Assembly: GCF_014961315.1 (NCBI RefSeq)
Contig: NZ_CP063141.1
Coordinates: forward strand, 744,001 to 808,000
Length of the DNA stretch: 64,000 nt
Direction of reading: 5' to 3'
Source: Thermoflavifilum sp.
GTDB lineage: Bacteria; Bacteroidota; Bacteroidia; Chitinophagales; Chitinophagaceae
Shown piece by piece: positions 35,539-45,266 of the stretch. The stretch's first letter is position 1. Every line of letters begins with the position of its first letter. The position numbers were made by a program, and so were the translations under genes. The notes under the pieces were generated by a model. The model searched no databases, was not told the origin of the DNA, and was given only the letters and a program-made list of their open reading frames with translations.

Positions 35539-36483
35539 ATGCAATTGCCAGCACCTGTTTCCGTAAAATGGATTGCCGATTTTGTTCAGGGTAACATACT
35601 GGGCGATGCAGCACAACAAGCAACGGGTATCAATGAAATCCATCGGGTTCAACATGGAGATATTTCTTTTGTAGATCATGAAAAATACTACCGCATAGCG
35701 CTTCAATCAGCAGCAACGATCATCCTCATCAATCAAGAATTTGAGCCGCCATCAGGCAAAACGCTTATTTTAGTCGAAGATCCTTTTCGTGCATATAACC
35801 GGCTTGTAAGGTATTTTCATCCATTTTCATTTCCGGAAAAATTACAGGCCGATTCGGTACAGATTGGAGAAGGCACACGGATAGGGCCACAGGTGTTCAT
35901 TGGAGAACATGTGCAAATCGGAAAGAATTGCCTGATTTATCCCCATGTAACCATTTACGATCATTGCGTCATTGGCAATGATGTCATTATCCATTCGGGT
36001 ACAGTCATCGGAGCTGATGCATTTTATTACAAAAAACGTACAACACCGGAATGGAAATATGAGAAAATGATAAGCTGCGGCAGGGTGGTGATTGAAGATG
36101 AGGTGGAAATCGGTGCTCAGTGTACGATCGATAAAGGCGTAAGCGGTGATACAATCATTGGCCGGGGTACGAAAATCGATAACCTGGTGCATATCGGCCA
36201 TGATACACGCATTGGTAAAGCATGCTTGATTGCGGCGCAGGTGGGCATTGCGGGTACTGTGGTTATCGAAGATCATGTCACTTTATGGGGACAGGTAGGG
36301 ATCTCCAAAGACCTTACCATAGGCCGCGAAGCGGTGGTGCTGGCGCAGAGCGGCGTGCCCAGCTCATTAAAAGGTGGACAAACCTATTTTGGTTATCCGG
36401 CTGAAGAAGCGCGCTATAAACGCAGAGAGATTGCCTGGATTAAACGTATTCCCGAAATATGGGAAAAGGTTAAACATCTGTAA
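35539..36483 (+). CDS. LpxD-like UDP-3-O-acylglucosamine N-acyltransferase
   Basis: This protein has 314 residues. ATG 35539 ([16 protein letters not shown]) gives the normal N-terminal uridine-binding domain. From about residue 105 a left-handed beta-helix of hexapeptide repeats follows ([20 protein letters not shown] and so on). [10 protein letters not shown] carries the catalytic-type His found in LpxD. LpxD adds the second acyl chain in lipid A synthesis. Bacteroidota often have a second LpxD-like gene apart from the lpx cluster; no other lpx gene is nearby, so this may be such a copy with a different acceptor. Confidence 0.85.
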   Translation: MQLPAPVSVKWIADFVQGNILGDAAQQATGINEIHRVQHGDISFVDHEKYYRIALQSAATIILINQEFEPPSGKTLILVEDPFRAYNRLVRYFHPFSFPEKLQADSVQIGEGTRIGPQVFIGEHVQIGKNCLIYPHVTIYDHCVIGNDVIIHSGTVIGADAFYYKKRTTPEWKYEKMISCGRVVIEDEVEIGAQCTIDKGVSGDTIIGRGTKIDNLVHIGHDTRIGKACLIAAQVGIAGTVVIEDHVTLWGQVGISKDLTIGREAVVLAQSGVPSSLKGGQTYFGYPAEEARYKRREIAWIKRIPEIWEKVKHL

Positions 36484-36516
36484 TCAATGCCGCAACTGCA
36501 GGCTGCTGCTGATTGT

Positions 36517-37485
36517 TTAAAAAGGCTTCACAGGTATAAGCAATCGTTTCTTCCAGAGGCGTAAAACGAAATTCCGGAAAAAACGCAACAATTTTGTGGC
36601 ATAATAGTATACCTTCAGCTGAGCCGTATGTACGGTTTCGAGGGTTACCACCGGTTCATAGGACGATGAAATCCACGATTGTAATTGTTGATAAGCCGCG
36701 ACCATATAGCCCATCCATCGGCCGGCTGCATAGCGCGGAGCCTTTCGATGAAAAGCATGTGCAATAGCCGTGAATAATCGTTGATAAGACCAGTTATCGC
36801 CATTTAAAATAAACCGCTCCCCGTTCACCGATGATTGCATGAGCAAATACATGGCCCTGACAACATCACGCACGTCCACAAATCCATTTACACCCGGGGA
36901 ATAAAACGGGAATCCATCGTATATCCGTTTAAATAATGCAGGCGAGCCGGTATGCCAGTGGCCGGGACCCAGAATAATGGTGGGCTGTACGATCGCCACT
37001 TCGAGTCCCTCGGCCCAGCCCCGCCATACTTCCATTTCACCTAAATATTTGCTCCATCCATATACCGAGCGACGCACGTGTTCGGGTTGTGGTGTATCAT
37101 CATCTATATGTTGTTCTTTATCGCCTCTGCCCAGTGCTGCAACCGAACTCACATGCACCATACGCCTGACCCGCATTTCAATACACAGATCTACGAGATG
37201 ACGGGTGCCTTCCACATTCACCAGCATCAGCTCACGACGGGCTTTTCGGGCAAAACTTACCTTGCCTGCACAATGATAAACATATTGCACGTCCTGCAGG
37301 GCATCACGCAAGGATGGAATATCCAGTAAATCGGCTCGCACCCATTCCACACGTTCTTGCACATCAGGAGGTAAAGCAGGAATATGTGTTCGGTAAATAG
37401 CCCGTACAGCCTGATGTTGCCGCACCAGATAAACTATCAAATGACTTCCTAAAAGTCCGGTCGCTCCCGTAACAAGTACAGACAT
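36517..37485 (-). CDS. NAD(P)-dependent extended SDR (epimerase/reductase-like)
   Basis: The 322-residue protein starts with a Rossmann NAD-binding motif (VLVTGATGLLGSHL), has the VYHCAGKVSF strand, an active-site Ser in VHVSSVAALG and the Tyr-Lys pair YGWSK. This is the layout of extended short-chain dehydrogenases that act on nucleotide sugars, sterols or dihydroflavonols. There is no signal peptide. It converges on the LpxD-like gene. The substrate is unknown. Confidence 0.83.
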   Translation of the reverse strand: MSVLVTGATGLLGSHLIVYLVRQHQAVRAIYRTHIPALPPDVQERVEWVRADLLDIPSLRDALQDVQYVYHCAGKVSFARKARRELMLVNVEGTRHLVDLCIEMRVRRMVHVSSVAALGRGDKEQHIDDDTPQPEHVRRSVYGWSKYLGEMEVWRGWAEGLEVAIVQPTIILGPGHWHTGSPALFKRIYDGFPFYSPGVNGFVDVRDVVRAMYLLMQSSVNGERFILNGDNWSYQRLFTAIAHAFHRKAPRYAAGRWMGYMVAAYQQLQSWISSSYEPVVTLETVHTAQLKVYYYATKLLRFFRNFVLRLWKKRLLIPVKPF

Positions 37486-37543
37486 TATGCGAGAATAGAA
37501 AACAAAAATAAGTGGATTCTCTGCAGCTCAGCACAATTGATGA

Positions 37544-38587
37544 TCAGGCCTGGCAGAATTGACGAAGAAAACGAATATCGTTTTGTGCATACAAACGCAA
37601 ATCATTCACCCGATATTTCAGCTGGCATATCCGTTCGATACCCATTCCAAATGCAAATCCCGTGTATATTTCCGGGTCAATCTGAAAGTTACGCAATAGA
37701 TCCGGATGCACCATACCACAACCTAAAATCTCCACCCAACCGGTATGTTTACACAAACTACATCCTTTACCTCCACATACCGTGCAGGAAATATCCATCT
37801 CTGCACTGGGTTCGGTAAACGGGAAATAAGATGGCCGGAATCGCACCCGTGTGTCACGGCCAAACATTTCTGAAACAAAATAATACAACGTTTGTTTGAG
37901 GTCAGCAAACGACACCTGTTTATCGACGTATAATCCTTCCACCTGATGAAAAAAACAGTTTGCTCGTGCCGATACCGTTTCATTACGATACACCCTTCCG
38001 GGACAAATCACACGCACAGGTAAGGGTTGCGTTTCCAGCACACGTGCCTGTACGGATGAGGTGTGGGTACGCAATACCCAGACGGGATCACGCGATAAAT
38101 AAAACGTGTCCTGCATATCGCGCGCCGGATGATCGGGCGGCATATTCAGAGAAGTGAAATTGTGCCAGTCGTCTTCTATCTCAGGCCCTTCGGCAATGGC
38201 AAATCCAATGCTTTCAAAAATCCTGACGATTTGCCGACGTATAATGCTGAGTGGATGATGACTGCCCAGGGGTAATGGCTTCGCAGGTAATGTGATATCG
38301 ATTCCGGCAATGAACTGCTGGCCCTTCTCATCAGCAGCCTGCTGACTGACGCGCTGTTTGTGTGCGGCATATTGTGCTTCAGCGAATTGTTTGAGTTCGT
38401 TCAACTGACGGCCTACTTCCTTTCGCATGGAGGCCTCTATTGTGCCCAGTTTACTGAATAGACTTTTCAATAAACCCTTACTGCCGAGATATTTAATCCG
38501 AAAAGCCTCGACTGCTTCTATCGTATCGGGATGTTCATCTGCAATGGATGCACGCAGGGCCTCTATTTCTGCAAATAATGGTTCCAT
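37544..38587 (-). CDS. pheS: Phenylalanine--tRNA ligase alpha subunit
   Basis: This 347-residue class II synthetase subunit begins with the coiled-coil tRNA-binding arm (to about residue 90). The catalytic core contains HPLSIIRRQIVRIFESIGF, DTFYLSRDPVWVLRTHTSSVQ, ICPGRVYRNE, FHQVEGLYVD and, at the end, FAFGMGIERICQLKY. It charges tRNA-Phe together with PheT, whose gene is not in this window. A TAACTTTG promoter box lies five bases before its ATG. The SDR follows 58 bases downstream. Confidence 0.96.
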   Translation of the reverse strand: MEPLFAEIEALRASIADEHPDTIEAVEAFRIKYLGSKGLLKSLFSKLGTIEASMRKEVGRQLNELKQFAEAQYAAHKQRVSQQAADEKGQQFIAGIDITLPAKPLPLGSHHPLSIIRRQIVRIFESIGFAIAEGPEIEDDWHNFTSLNMPPDHPARDMQDTFYLSRDPVWVLRTHTSSVQARVLETQPLPVRVICPGRVYRNETVSARANCFFHQVEGLYVDKQVSFADLKQTLYYFVSEMFGRDTRVRFRPSYFPFTEPSAEMDISCTVCGGKGCSLCKHTGWVEILGCGMVHPDLLRNFQIDPEIYTGFAFGMGIERICQLKYRVNDLRLYAQNDIRFLRQFCQA

Positions 38588-38592
38588 GCCGA

Positions 38593-38600
38593 CAAAGTTA
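38593..38600 (-). promoter_or_regulatory. -7 promoter box for pheS
   Basis: The minus strand reads TAACTTTG, a full TAnnTTTG match, ending five bases before the pheS start codon. The message would be almost leaderless. A TTG 24 bases upstream is a weak -33 candidate. Confidence 0.4.
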
Positions 38601-38639
38601 ACCTTTGCCTGCTAATTCCATCGTCAACAATCAACAAAT

Positions 38640-39707
38640 CTACTTGCCGTGTACGGCTGCAACCTCCAGTACTTCAAAGCTGTTGGGCACAAGCGGAGGT
38701 CTGCGATGCTTGCCTGCAGGAACCTGCTGAAAACGGGCCACAGGTAAAAATAAATGATGACTGACGGTATCTATCGTACTGGTTCGTGCACCCACCTGTG
38801 TGGCAACCTGCTGGGTCACCTGAAATTGATCCGGGTCAACTTCCTGAATCACCGTGAGCGTGCCTTCTCTATTTGAGCTGAACACCTCTTCCGTGACAGG
38901 ATCGAAATCGGTTCCATCACAACCTCTGCCAATCGGCAACCGGGCAATCACCCGGCCGTTATTGCTGTTCATCACCACCAGCACTTGATTGGCACAGCCT
39001 GCAAACAAACGCTGATGCCTGATATCTATCGATAAGCCGGTGGGGCCTTCTCCTCCCTGCAAGGGCCAGGTTGCATCAACTTGAAAAGTATGCAGGTTCA
39101 CGCATTGAATTTCATTTTTATCTTCAATGTTCACAAATAAATAGCCCGAGTGATTGCTTACAGCCGTCTCGGGCTTACCTGCCAGTGCAACGGTGTGAAT
39201 CACCCGATCATTTACCGGATCTATAACCGAGAGATCGTGGCTTCTGCCATTACAGGTGATAACCATGCGGGTAAATGGTTCATACAAAATAGCATCGGGA
39301 TCCTGTCCGGTCGGAATATTGCGCAAAATTCGATGGGTTTGCATGTCTACCACCGTCACTTCGTTGCTTTGTCCGTTGCTGATATAGGCTTTATGTAATG
39401 CACGACTGACCGTTGGATCAACCACAAATGCAATTCCATGTACACCGTGCAACGGAGCAATGACCGATATGCGTTTACCCGTAATTTCATTGAGCACATC
39501 TACTTCATTGCCATGGCTTACGTATAACTCATGAGCAGGAGGATATACGGCGATATAATCCCAGCCGCCATTGCCTCCAACCGGAAAGCGACGGATTACT
39601 TCATAAACATGTTTGCCCTGTGCCTCAGCAGGCATAAACCCTGCTGTGATGCAAAAGCATACACATAAAGCTGCAAAACATGTGCAGCGTAAACGAAAAG
39701 AAGTCAT
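38640..39707 (-). CDS. Secreted YncE-like beta-propeller protein
   Basis: The 355-residue protein has a Cys-rich signal peptide ending AEAQG and then repeated blades of a YVTN/YncE-type propeller: YVSHGNEVDVLNEITGK, AYISNGQSNEVTVVDMQT, ITCNGRSHDLSVIDPVND, LFVNIEDKNEIQCVNLHT and so on. Such proteins bind ligands or partners in the periplasm or outside the cell; no catalytic residues can be assigned. It stands as a single gene between pheS and the hydroxylase gene. Confidence 0.82.
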   Translation of the reverse strand: MTSFRLRCTCFAALCVCFCITAGFMPAEAQGKHVYEVIRRFPVGGNGGWDYIAVYPPAHELYVSHGNEVDVLNEITGKRISVIAPLHGVHGIAFVVDPTVSRALHKAYISNGQSNEVTVVDMQTHRILRNIPTGQDPDAILYEPFTRMVITCNGRSHDLSVIDPVNDRVIHTVALAGKPETAVSNHSGYLFVNIEDKNEIQCVNLHTFQVDATWPLQGGEGPTGLSIDIRHQRLFAGCANQVLVVMNSNNGRVIARLPIGRGCDGTDFDPVTEEVFSSNREGTLTVIQEVDPDQFQVTQQVATQVGARTSTIDTVSHHLFLPVARFQQVPAGKHRRPPLVPNSFEVLEVAAVHGK

Positions 39708-39759
39708 GTGAAATGTTTTGCCGAAAATTAGCTTCTAAATCTGAATAGAAACGGAAGTT

Positions 39760-40419
39760 TTACTTGAACATCAATTGCCTGACCTTTTCTGGATCTTCTT
39801 TTTCCTTTTGCAAATCGAAAAAGGTACCGAAAACCCTGTCCCAGAGCGATGTGCTCACGCCAAAACCTTTGTGCTCGTCTTTGTAATGATGCAAATGATG
39901 ATTGCGCCAGAGCGGTTTCATGAATTTAAACGGTGGCTTCCAGGCATGAATCGCATAATGCATGCTGCCATATATCAGGTATCCCAGTAAAAATCCAGGG
40001 AAAAATGCAAATGCATAACGGCCCAGTATGAGATACTGCAAGGAAAAAATCAAGCAGGCCAGGATTAAACTGGGCACAGGGGGCATAAACAACCGCTGCT
40101 TATCGCGGGGGAATTCATGATGATTGCCATGTAAAATGTAGATAAATCGCTGTACCCGTGGATTATCGGATACAAAATGAAATACAAACCGATGCATCAG
40201 ATATTCAAACAGGGTCCACGAAAACATGGCAAGCAAAAAAACGGCTGCTATACGGGCGGGTGAGAAACCCACATGTACACGGCTGTAATAGAGCATGTAT
40301 GCGATTACTGGCAGATACATTCCCCAGATCACCAGCGGATGTGTTTTGGTCAGGAATTCCAGGTATTCATTCTCGAACAAGCGGGCCTGCCCTTTATTTT
40401 TAATTCGGTCGAATTGCAT
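39760..40419 (-). CDS. Fatty acid 2-hydroxylase-like membrane enzyme
   Basis: The 219-residue protein has about four membrane helices and the di-iron His motifs of the fatty acid hydroxylase superfamily: HRFVFH, HGNHHE, HYAIHAW and HHLHHYKDEHKGFG. The pattern, including GFGVSTSLWDRVFGTFF, is closest to FA2H/Scs7, which hydroxylate the fatty acid of ceramides; no cytochrome b5 domain is present. This would fit a sphingolipid-making member of the Bacteroidota. ATG 40419 sets the expected N-terminus. Confidence 0.83.
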   Translation of the reverse strand: MQFDRIKNKGQARLFENEYLEFLTKTHPLVIWGMYLPVIAYMLYYSRVHVGFSPARIAAVFLLAMFSWTLFEYLMHRFVFHFVSDNPRVQRFIYILHGNHHEFPRDKQRLFMPPVPSLILACLIFSLQYLILGRYAFAFFPGFLLGYLIYGSMHYAIHAWKPPFKFMKPLWRNHHLHHYKDEHKGFGVSTSLWDRVFGTFFDLQKEKEDPEKVRQLMFK

Positions 40420-40481
40420 AGGCTCTGCCGTTTGGATAATCAAATTTACAAGCATTTCTGCAGATCAAGCAATGCCCGGCT

Positions 40482-41795
40482 TTAATTATCCACCTGCTTG
40501 ATGGTGGGACGAGTGTCGGTTGTATCGCGTTGTTCATATGGTATCTGGAACCGGCTGAGATCCGGTGCATGTTTTCTTTTACGATGCAATTCATATTGAT
40601 AGATGATTTGCCCGAGCCGATAGAAAAACGGCGTACCGATTTCTTCGTATTCATATTGATCATCATTCAAAATACCATCCCTGTTTACATACAGGGTGGC
40701 CGCCAGCATATATTCCACATGATGTTCAAAATCGGCGACATAAGATGCATCCGTTAAAAATCCATAAGCCCAGCCCACCTTGTTGAACACCCGAACACCC
40801 GGAGGTAGATGATGATGGCTGCTATCCCTGAAGAAGAATTTGACATAGGTATCGTAGAATACATCAGCATCATATCTGGGATAATTTGTTTCGCCGGGGA
40901 ATTGAGAAAGATATTGATACAGAAAATGATAGTCATCAGCAGTCAAATGAAAACGAGCCTTTTCCGGTACAGATTGCGGGAAGAGAATGGCGCGCAGCAT
41001 ATACAATAAATCCTGCAACGAAATCCGATTTTGCATGCTAAAATCCATGGGATGATCCACCCGCTTTCCTTCCCGATCCATATACGCATTACCCACCCAG
41101 ATGGGCGGGCCGGATGATACAGGCACCGGATTATACAAAGCCGGTTGACGATACAAAACATGTCCGTCGGCATCTATAAAACGTATCGGATTCGTGTAAC
41201 GATTCTGCTCGGCCGTCAAACCCATAAATTGCCGAATGATTTGAACATGCCGATATCCTCTGGCATGCAATTTTTCCTGGATAGCCTGCTGACCCACAAA
41301 TTGATAAAGCCGGTTATAAGCATCGTTGTCGCTCACCAGCAAGGCTTTTTTGATGAAATGCGCGATGGAGGGATATCCATTTTCCGATGTGCTATCGGTC
41401 CATTCCGGGATCTGCCAGGGATACGCGCTGTCGATCTGCATACGGGTATATTTATCCACGCCCGGGATGTGCAACTCATTTAATTTTTCCAGCGCCAGGC
41501 AGGCCAGCGGTAATTTCACCGTAGAAGCCGGATAAAAATAAGCATCCGGATCGGCATGATAAGCATAGGTATGAAAATGCGGCCGATTATGTGCATCCCG
41601 ATTGATTTGCACATACAGGATCTGCAATCGATACGTATCGGCATGGGTTATCACATGGTGAAATAAGCTATCCACATTGTTAAACAAGAGCTGCCTCAAG
41701 AGCCGATCGGTACGGGGTTGTGCATGGATGTAGCCGGGCATACCCATCAAGCTTATACACATCAATACGCCAAAACGATAACTGAATAACGACAT
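40482..41795 (-). CDS. Secreted class A beta-lactamase-like serine hydrolase
   Basis: This protein has 437 residues with a signal peptide ending GYIHAQ when started at ATG 41795; 41828 is also possible. The motifs of penicillin-recognising serine enzymes are present: STVK (SxxK) in YPASTVKLPLACLALEKL, SDN in VSDNDAYNRLYQF, and KVG in FNKVGWAYG in place of KTG. The enzyme is larger than a true class A beta-lactamase (about 260-290 residues), so a wall or ester hydrolase is as likely as antibiotic resistance. It follows the ChbG-like gene on the same strand. Confidence 0.8.
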   Translation of the reverse strand: MSLFSYRFGVLMCISLMGMPGYIHAQPRTDRLLRQLLFNNVDSLFHHVITHADTYRLQILYVQINRDAHNRPHFHTYAYHADPDAYFYPASTVKLPLACLALEKLNELHIPGVDKYTRMQIDSAYPWQIPEWTDSTSENGYPSIAHFIKKALLVSDNDAYNRLYQFVGQQAIQEKLHARGYRHVQIIRQFMGLTAEQNRYTNPIRFIDADGHVLYRQPALYNPVPVSSGPPIWVGNAYMDREGKRVDHPMDFSMQNRISLQDLLYMLRAILFPQSVPEKARFHLTADDYHFLYQYLSQFPGETNYPRYDADVFYDTYVKFFFRDSSHHHLPPGVRVFNKVGWAYGFLTDASYVADFEHHVEYMLAATLYVNRDGILNDDQYEYEEIGTPFFYRLGQIIYQYELHRKRKHAPDLSRFQIPYEQRDTTDTRPTIKQVDN

Positions 41796-41831
41796 GGCTG
41801 TGAACAATCTTGCAAATGCTGGAATCATTTT

Positions 41832-42830
41832 TCAATGGGCTATGGCCTGCCGACGTTGCATGACTTCTCGCCAGGTGGTGATGATGAATCCATGTTGTTG
41901 TAAAAATAATCGAAAGCCGGGGTCGAGCATGGCCAGCATATCGGCTCTGCGGATATCTCCGCTATCGGAGATATGGCTGAAATTGCACGACGTCGATGTA
42001 CAATGCATGATCACCATGGTGAGACCGGGTTTCAGTTCGCGTAAAGTTTTTTCATACAACGCCACACGCCATTGGCGCAGGTGATCGTCATCGCGGGGCA
42101 TATCGGGCGGTATTTGCCAGTCGTAGCTGGTGTTGTGCAGGTCATCCAGCACGGGTAATCCGGCCTGCCACAACTGCCGGCCCATCGCCTGCAATTGCTG
42201 CAGCTGCGCGTCGCTAAAATGCATCTGCTGACGCAAATAGCTGTCGTGCCCGCCGGGGAACATCACGGGAATATGATGACGGATTCCCAGATGGATATAG
42301 GCTTGCAAAAATGCCGGCGTGGCGAATAGCGTACCCATGTGCGAATCCAGGTGTGTAGGATGAAAGCCCATGCGTTCTGCTTTTTGCAGCTGGGCTTCTA
42401 TTTCCCGGCTCACCTCTTCGGCCGAAGCATGCCGCACCACATCGGCCACATCGGGCCACAGGTTACCGGTACTATCTGTCAGCCCCGGTACGGCTGCAGC
42501 TCCTGCCACAGGTCCCCAGCGATAATCTTTCCATTCTGACGTGAGGGTTAAATGCAAACCCGCATCTACATGATGTTCTACAATATACCGCACCATGTGC
42601 GGCACCCAGGGACAGGGCATCATCACGCTGGTCGACAGGGCCACGCCCTGTTCGAACACCCGAATGATGCCACTATCGGAGTCAAACGACATACCCGCAT
42701 CATCCATGTGTAAAATCAACACCCGGGCGCTGTCCGGAAAACCTAGCCTCATGGCATAAGTGCTATCCTGTGCATATATCCATCGGCAAAACAGCAATGA
42801 ACAGATCGTTAGTAACAGATATCGAAACAT
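41832..42830 (-). CDS. Secreted ChbG/YdjC-type carbohydrate deacetylase
   Basis: This 332-residue protein has a signal peptide ending WIYAQ. The metal-site motifs of YdjC/ChbG deacetylases are present: LHMDDAGMS near residue 40, GLHLTLTSE near 94 and HLDSHMG near 160. ChbG removes the N-acetyl group from chitobiose; here the protein is secreted, so the substrate may be an extracellular glycan. The beta-lactamase-like gene begins downstream and the two may form an operon. It diverges from lysS. Confidence 0.82.
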   Translation of the reverse strand: MFRYLLLTICSLLFCRWIYAQDSTYAMRLGFPDSARVLILHMDDAGMSFDSDSGIIRVFEQGVALSTSVMMPCPWVPHMVRYIVEHHVDAGLHLTLTSEWKDYRWGPVAGAAAVPGLTDSTGNLWPDVADVVRHASAEEVSREIEAQLQKAERMGFHPTHLDSHMGTLFATPAFLQAYIHLGIRHHIPVMFPGGHDSYLRQQMHFSDAQLQQLQAMGRQLWQAGLPVLDDLHNTSYDWQIPPDMPRDDDHLRQWRVALYEKTLRELKPGLTMVIMHCTSTSCNFSHISDSGDIRRADMLAMLDPGFRLFLQQHGFIITTWREVMQRRQAIAH

Positions 42831-42908
42831 ACAGGCCGGATTTGATGAAGTTTATGCGAAAGTTAGGCGTAATTTCTGGCATTTCATTCCGGCCTCGGCC
42901 TGAATTGC

Positions 42909-42916
42909 TATTTTTG
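42909..42916 (+). promoter_or_regulatory. Promoter box for lysS
   Basis: TATTTTTG matches TAnnTTTG and lies 22 bases before ATG 42939, a normal leader. No good -33 match was seen. Confidence 0.5.
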
Positions 42917-42938
42917 CAAGCCTGATGACCATCATTGA

Positions 42939-44513
42939 ATGGATAATCCCCATACCATGTCGCTTGCTTTATCGGAACAAGAACGCATTCGCAGAGAAAA
43001 ATTAGTGCAGTTGCAGCAGCTGGGCATCGACCCCTATCCGGCTGCCGAGTATGAAGTCAATACGCAGATCCGTACCATCCGCGAGCAATTCGATCCCGCG
43101 CATCCAGAAGCCTTTCAACAGGTTTCTCTGGCAGGACGTATCATGACCATGCGCGATATGGGTAAGGCCAGCTTTGCCGATCTGCAGGACAGCACCGGAC
43201 GTATCCAATTGTATGTGCGCCGTGACGATATCTGTCCGGGTGAAGACAAAACCCTGTATAATACCGTCTGGAAAAAATTACTCGATATTGGCGATATCAT
43301 CGGCGTGAAAGGCTTTGTGTTTTACACCAAAACAGGCGAGCTTTCCATCCATGTACAATCCTTCACCTTATTGTGTAAATCGCTCCGCCCGCTGCCGGTT
43401 GTAAAAGAAAAGGAAGGTGAAGTATATGATGCCGTCACCGATCCGGAATTCAAGTACCGTCAGCGTTATGCCCATCTGATCATCGAGCCTCAGGTACGTG
43501 AACGTTTTGCACAGATCACCCGCATGAAGCAGGCCATCCGCGATTTTTTGAATCAGCGTGGCGCCCTCGAGGTGGATACCCCCGTGTTGCAACCCATACC
43601 CGGCGGAGCCGCTGCACGTCCGTTCATCACCCATCACAACGCCCTGGATATTGATCTGTACCTGCGCATCGCCGATGAGCTATACCTGAAACGACTCATT
43701 GTGGGCGGGTACGACTGGGTATATGAATTCAGTCGCAACTTCCGCAACGAGGGCATGGACCGCACCCATAATCCCGAATTCACCATCCTGGAGTTTTACG
43801 TGGCTTACAAGGATTATTTCTGGATGATGCAAACCACAGAACAATTACTGGAACATGTGGTGAAAAGCCTGCATGGCACTACGGTCGTACCGGTAGGCGA
43901 TCGGCAAATGGATTTTAAAGCGCCTTACCCACGGGTGGCCATCTTCGACGCCATTCATGAGTTTGCCGGCGTGGATATCCGCGATATGGATGAACATCAA
44001 CTGCGCGATGTATGTAAACAACTGAACATTCCCACCGACGCTACCATGGGCAAAGGCAAGTTGATTGACGCCATATTCAGCGAAACCTGCCAGGCGCATT
44101 TTGTGCAGCCCACCTTCATCATCGACTATCCGGTGGAAATGAGTCCGCTCACCAAAAAGCATCGCAGCAAACCCGGGCTGGTAGAGCGTTTTGAGTTAAT
44201 CGTCAACGGCAGAGAGATTGCTAATGCTTACAGCGAATTAAACGATCCGATTGATCAACTGCAGCGTTTTCAAGAACAGGCTAAGCTCATGCAGCGGGGC
44301 GATGAAGAAGCGATGTATATCGATTATGATTTCATCCGCGCGCTTGAATATGGCATGCCGCCCACTGCCGGCATCGGCATCGGCATCGACCGACTGGCCA
44401 TGTTGCTCACCAACCAGCCTTCCATTCAGGATGTACTGTTCTTCCCACAGATGCGCCCGGAACAGCCCCAGCGCATCTCCGAGAAGCAGCCCCATTCAGA
44501 AAAAACAACCTGA
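42939..44513 (+). CDS. lysS: Lysine--tRNA ligase, class II
   Basis: The 524-residue enzyme has an N-terminal OB-fold anticodon-binding domain (VSLAGRIMTMRDMGKASFADL) and a class II catalytic core: motif 2 YEFSRNFRNEGMDRTHNPEF and motif 3 GIGIGIDRLAMLL near the end. It charges tRNA-Lys. ATG 42957 is an alternative start. The last 20 residues are a charged tail. It converges on the small Pro/Val-rich gene, with two bases between stops. Confidence 0.96.
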   Translation: MDNPHTMSLALSEQERIRREKLVQLQQLGIDPYPAAEYEVNTQIRTIREQFDPAHPEAFQQVSLAGRIMTMRDMGKASFADLQDSTGRIQLYVRRDDICPGEDKTLYNTVWKKLLDIGDIIGVKGFVFYTKTGELSIHVQSFTLLCKSLRPLPVVKEKEGEVYDAVTDPEFKYRQRYAHLIIEPQVRERFAQITRMKQAIRDFLNQRGALEVDTPVLQPIPGGAAARPFITHHNALDIDLYLRIADELYLKRLIVGGYDWVYEFSRNFRNEGMDRTHNPEFTILEFYVAYKDYFWMMQTTEQLLEHVVKSLHGTTVVPVGDRQMDFKAPYPRVAIFDAIHEFAGVDIRDMDEHQLRDVCKQLNIPTDATMGKGKLIDAIFSETCQAHFVQPTFIIDYPVEMSPLTKKHRSKPGLVERFELIVNGREIANAYSELNDPIDQLQRFQEQAKLMQRGDEEAMYIDYDFIRALEYGMPPTAGIGIGIDRLAMLLTNQPSIQDVLFFPQMRPEQPQRISEKQPHSEKTT

Positions 44514-44515
44514 TA

Positions 44516-44773
44516 TTACCGAACCCACACCCTTCTCCGCACCACTACTACCGGCGCCGGCCTCATGACAACCACCGGTGGGGGAGGGAGTATCACGACA
44601 TGTGGATGCCTGTACACCGGAACAGGAGCCGGATAAACGACTACCGGCGGAGGCAGAGGTGCACCGATCTGCACACCAACAGCCACACGCACCTGTGCCG
44701 AAGCAGGATGAAATACCATAGACAAGCACAGGCAGGCTATCAAAGCCAACACATAACCCATCATTGACTTCAT
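44516..44773 (-). CDS. Small secreted Pro/Val-rich protein of unknown function
   Basis: This protein has 85 residues with a clear signal peptide (LALIACLCLSMVFHPASAQ). The mature part is low complexity: repeats of PVVVYP, PPPPVVV and VVVVRRR. No family is recognised. A signal peptide directly before the repeat argues that it is a real gene. It may be an envelope or surface filler protein. It lies alone on the minus strand between lysS and the DoxX-like gene. Confidence 0.62.
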   Translation of the reverse strand: MKSMMGYVLALIACLCLSMVFHPASAQVRVAVGVQIGAPLPPPVVVYPAPVPVYRHPHVVILPPPPVVVMRPAPVVVVRRRVWVR

Positions 44774-44876
44774 AGGAAACAGGATTTACCGGTTGGACTG
44801 ATGTGCAGATAGAAGGTTTAAATGCAAACTGCCGCTTGCATGTTTGGATGATCTGCCTTATTTTTCTATTTCAAAA

Positions 44877-45257
44877 ATGGGTAATATGAAAAACATTATT
44901 CCCAACCGTGTAGCCATGATTGTCTTTGCCATTCCATTTCTGTACATCGGCGTCAATCATTTGCTGTATGCATCGAATATGGCGTCCATGTCGCCCATTC
45001 CTCCGGGTAAGTTCTGGATTTTCGTCACCGGAATCGCCCAGATCCTGGCCGCCATAGCCTTCATTATCAATGTAAAAGCCAGGCTGGCGGGCTATTTGCT
45101 GGCGTTGTATCTGTTACTGGTCGTTATCCTGGTACGCCTGCCCATGGGCTTTCATGATCCTACCCAGAATCTCATGCTGGTGAAAGACATCGGCTTGCTG
45201 GCCGGCGCCATTTTCCTGGCCAATCAGGCACCAGCAGCACAGAAAAAAGAAAGCTGA
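44877..45257 (+). CDS. DoxX-like small membrane protein
   Basis: The 126-residue protein has four membrane helices in a DoxX-like order, with IPPGKFWIFVTGIAQILAA after the first helix and a late FHDPTQNLMLVKDIGLLAG segment. ATG 44877 or 44886 are both reasonable. DoxX-family proteins take part in redox chemistry of the membrane in some bacteria. It converges on the thioredoxin gene with nine bases between. The role is unproven. Confidence 0.78.
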   Translation: MGNMKNIIPNRVAMIVFAIPFLYIGVNHLLYASNMASMSPIPPGKFWIFVTGIAQILAAIAFIINVKARLAGYLLALYLLLVVILVRLPMGFHDPTQNLMLVKDIGLLAGAIFLANQAPAAQKKES

Positions 45258-45266
45258 GCAAAACGG

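Noticed and set aside
40482..41795. Antibiotic-resistance beta-lactamase
   Set aside because: The motifs fit the superfamily, but the size is well above true class A enzymes and KTG is replaced by KVG; a resistance claim is not justified.
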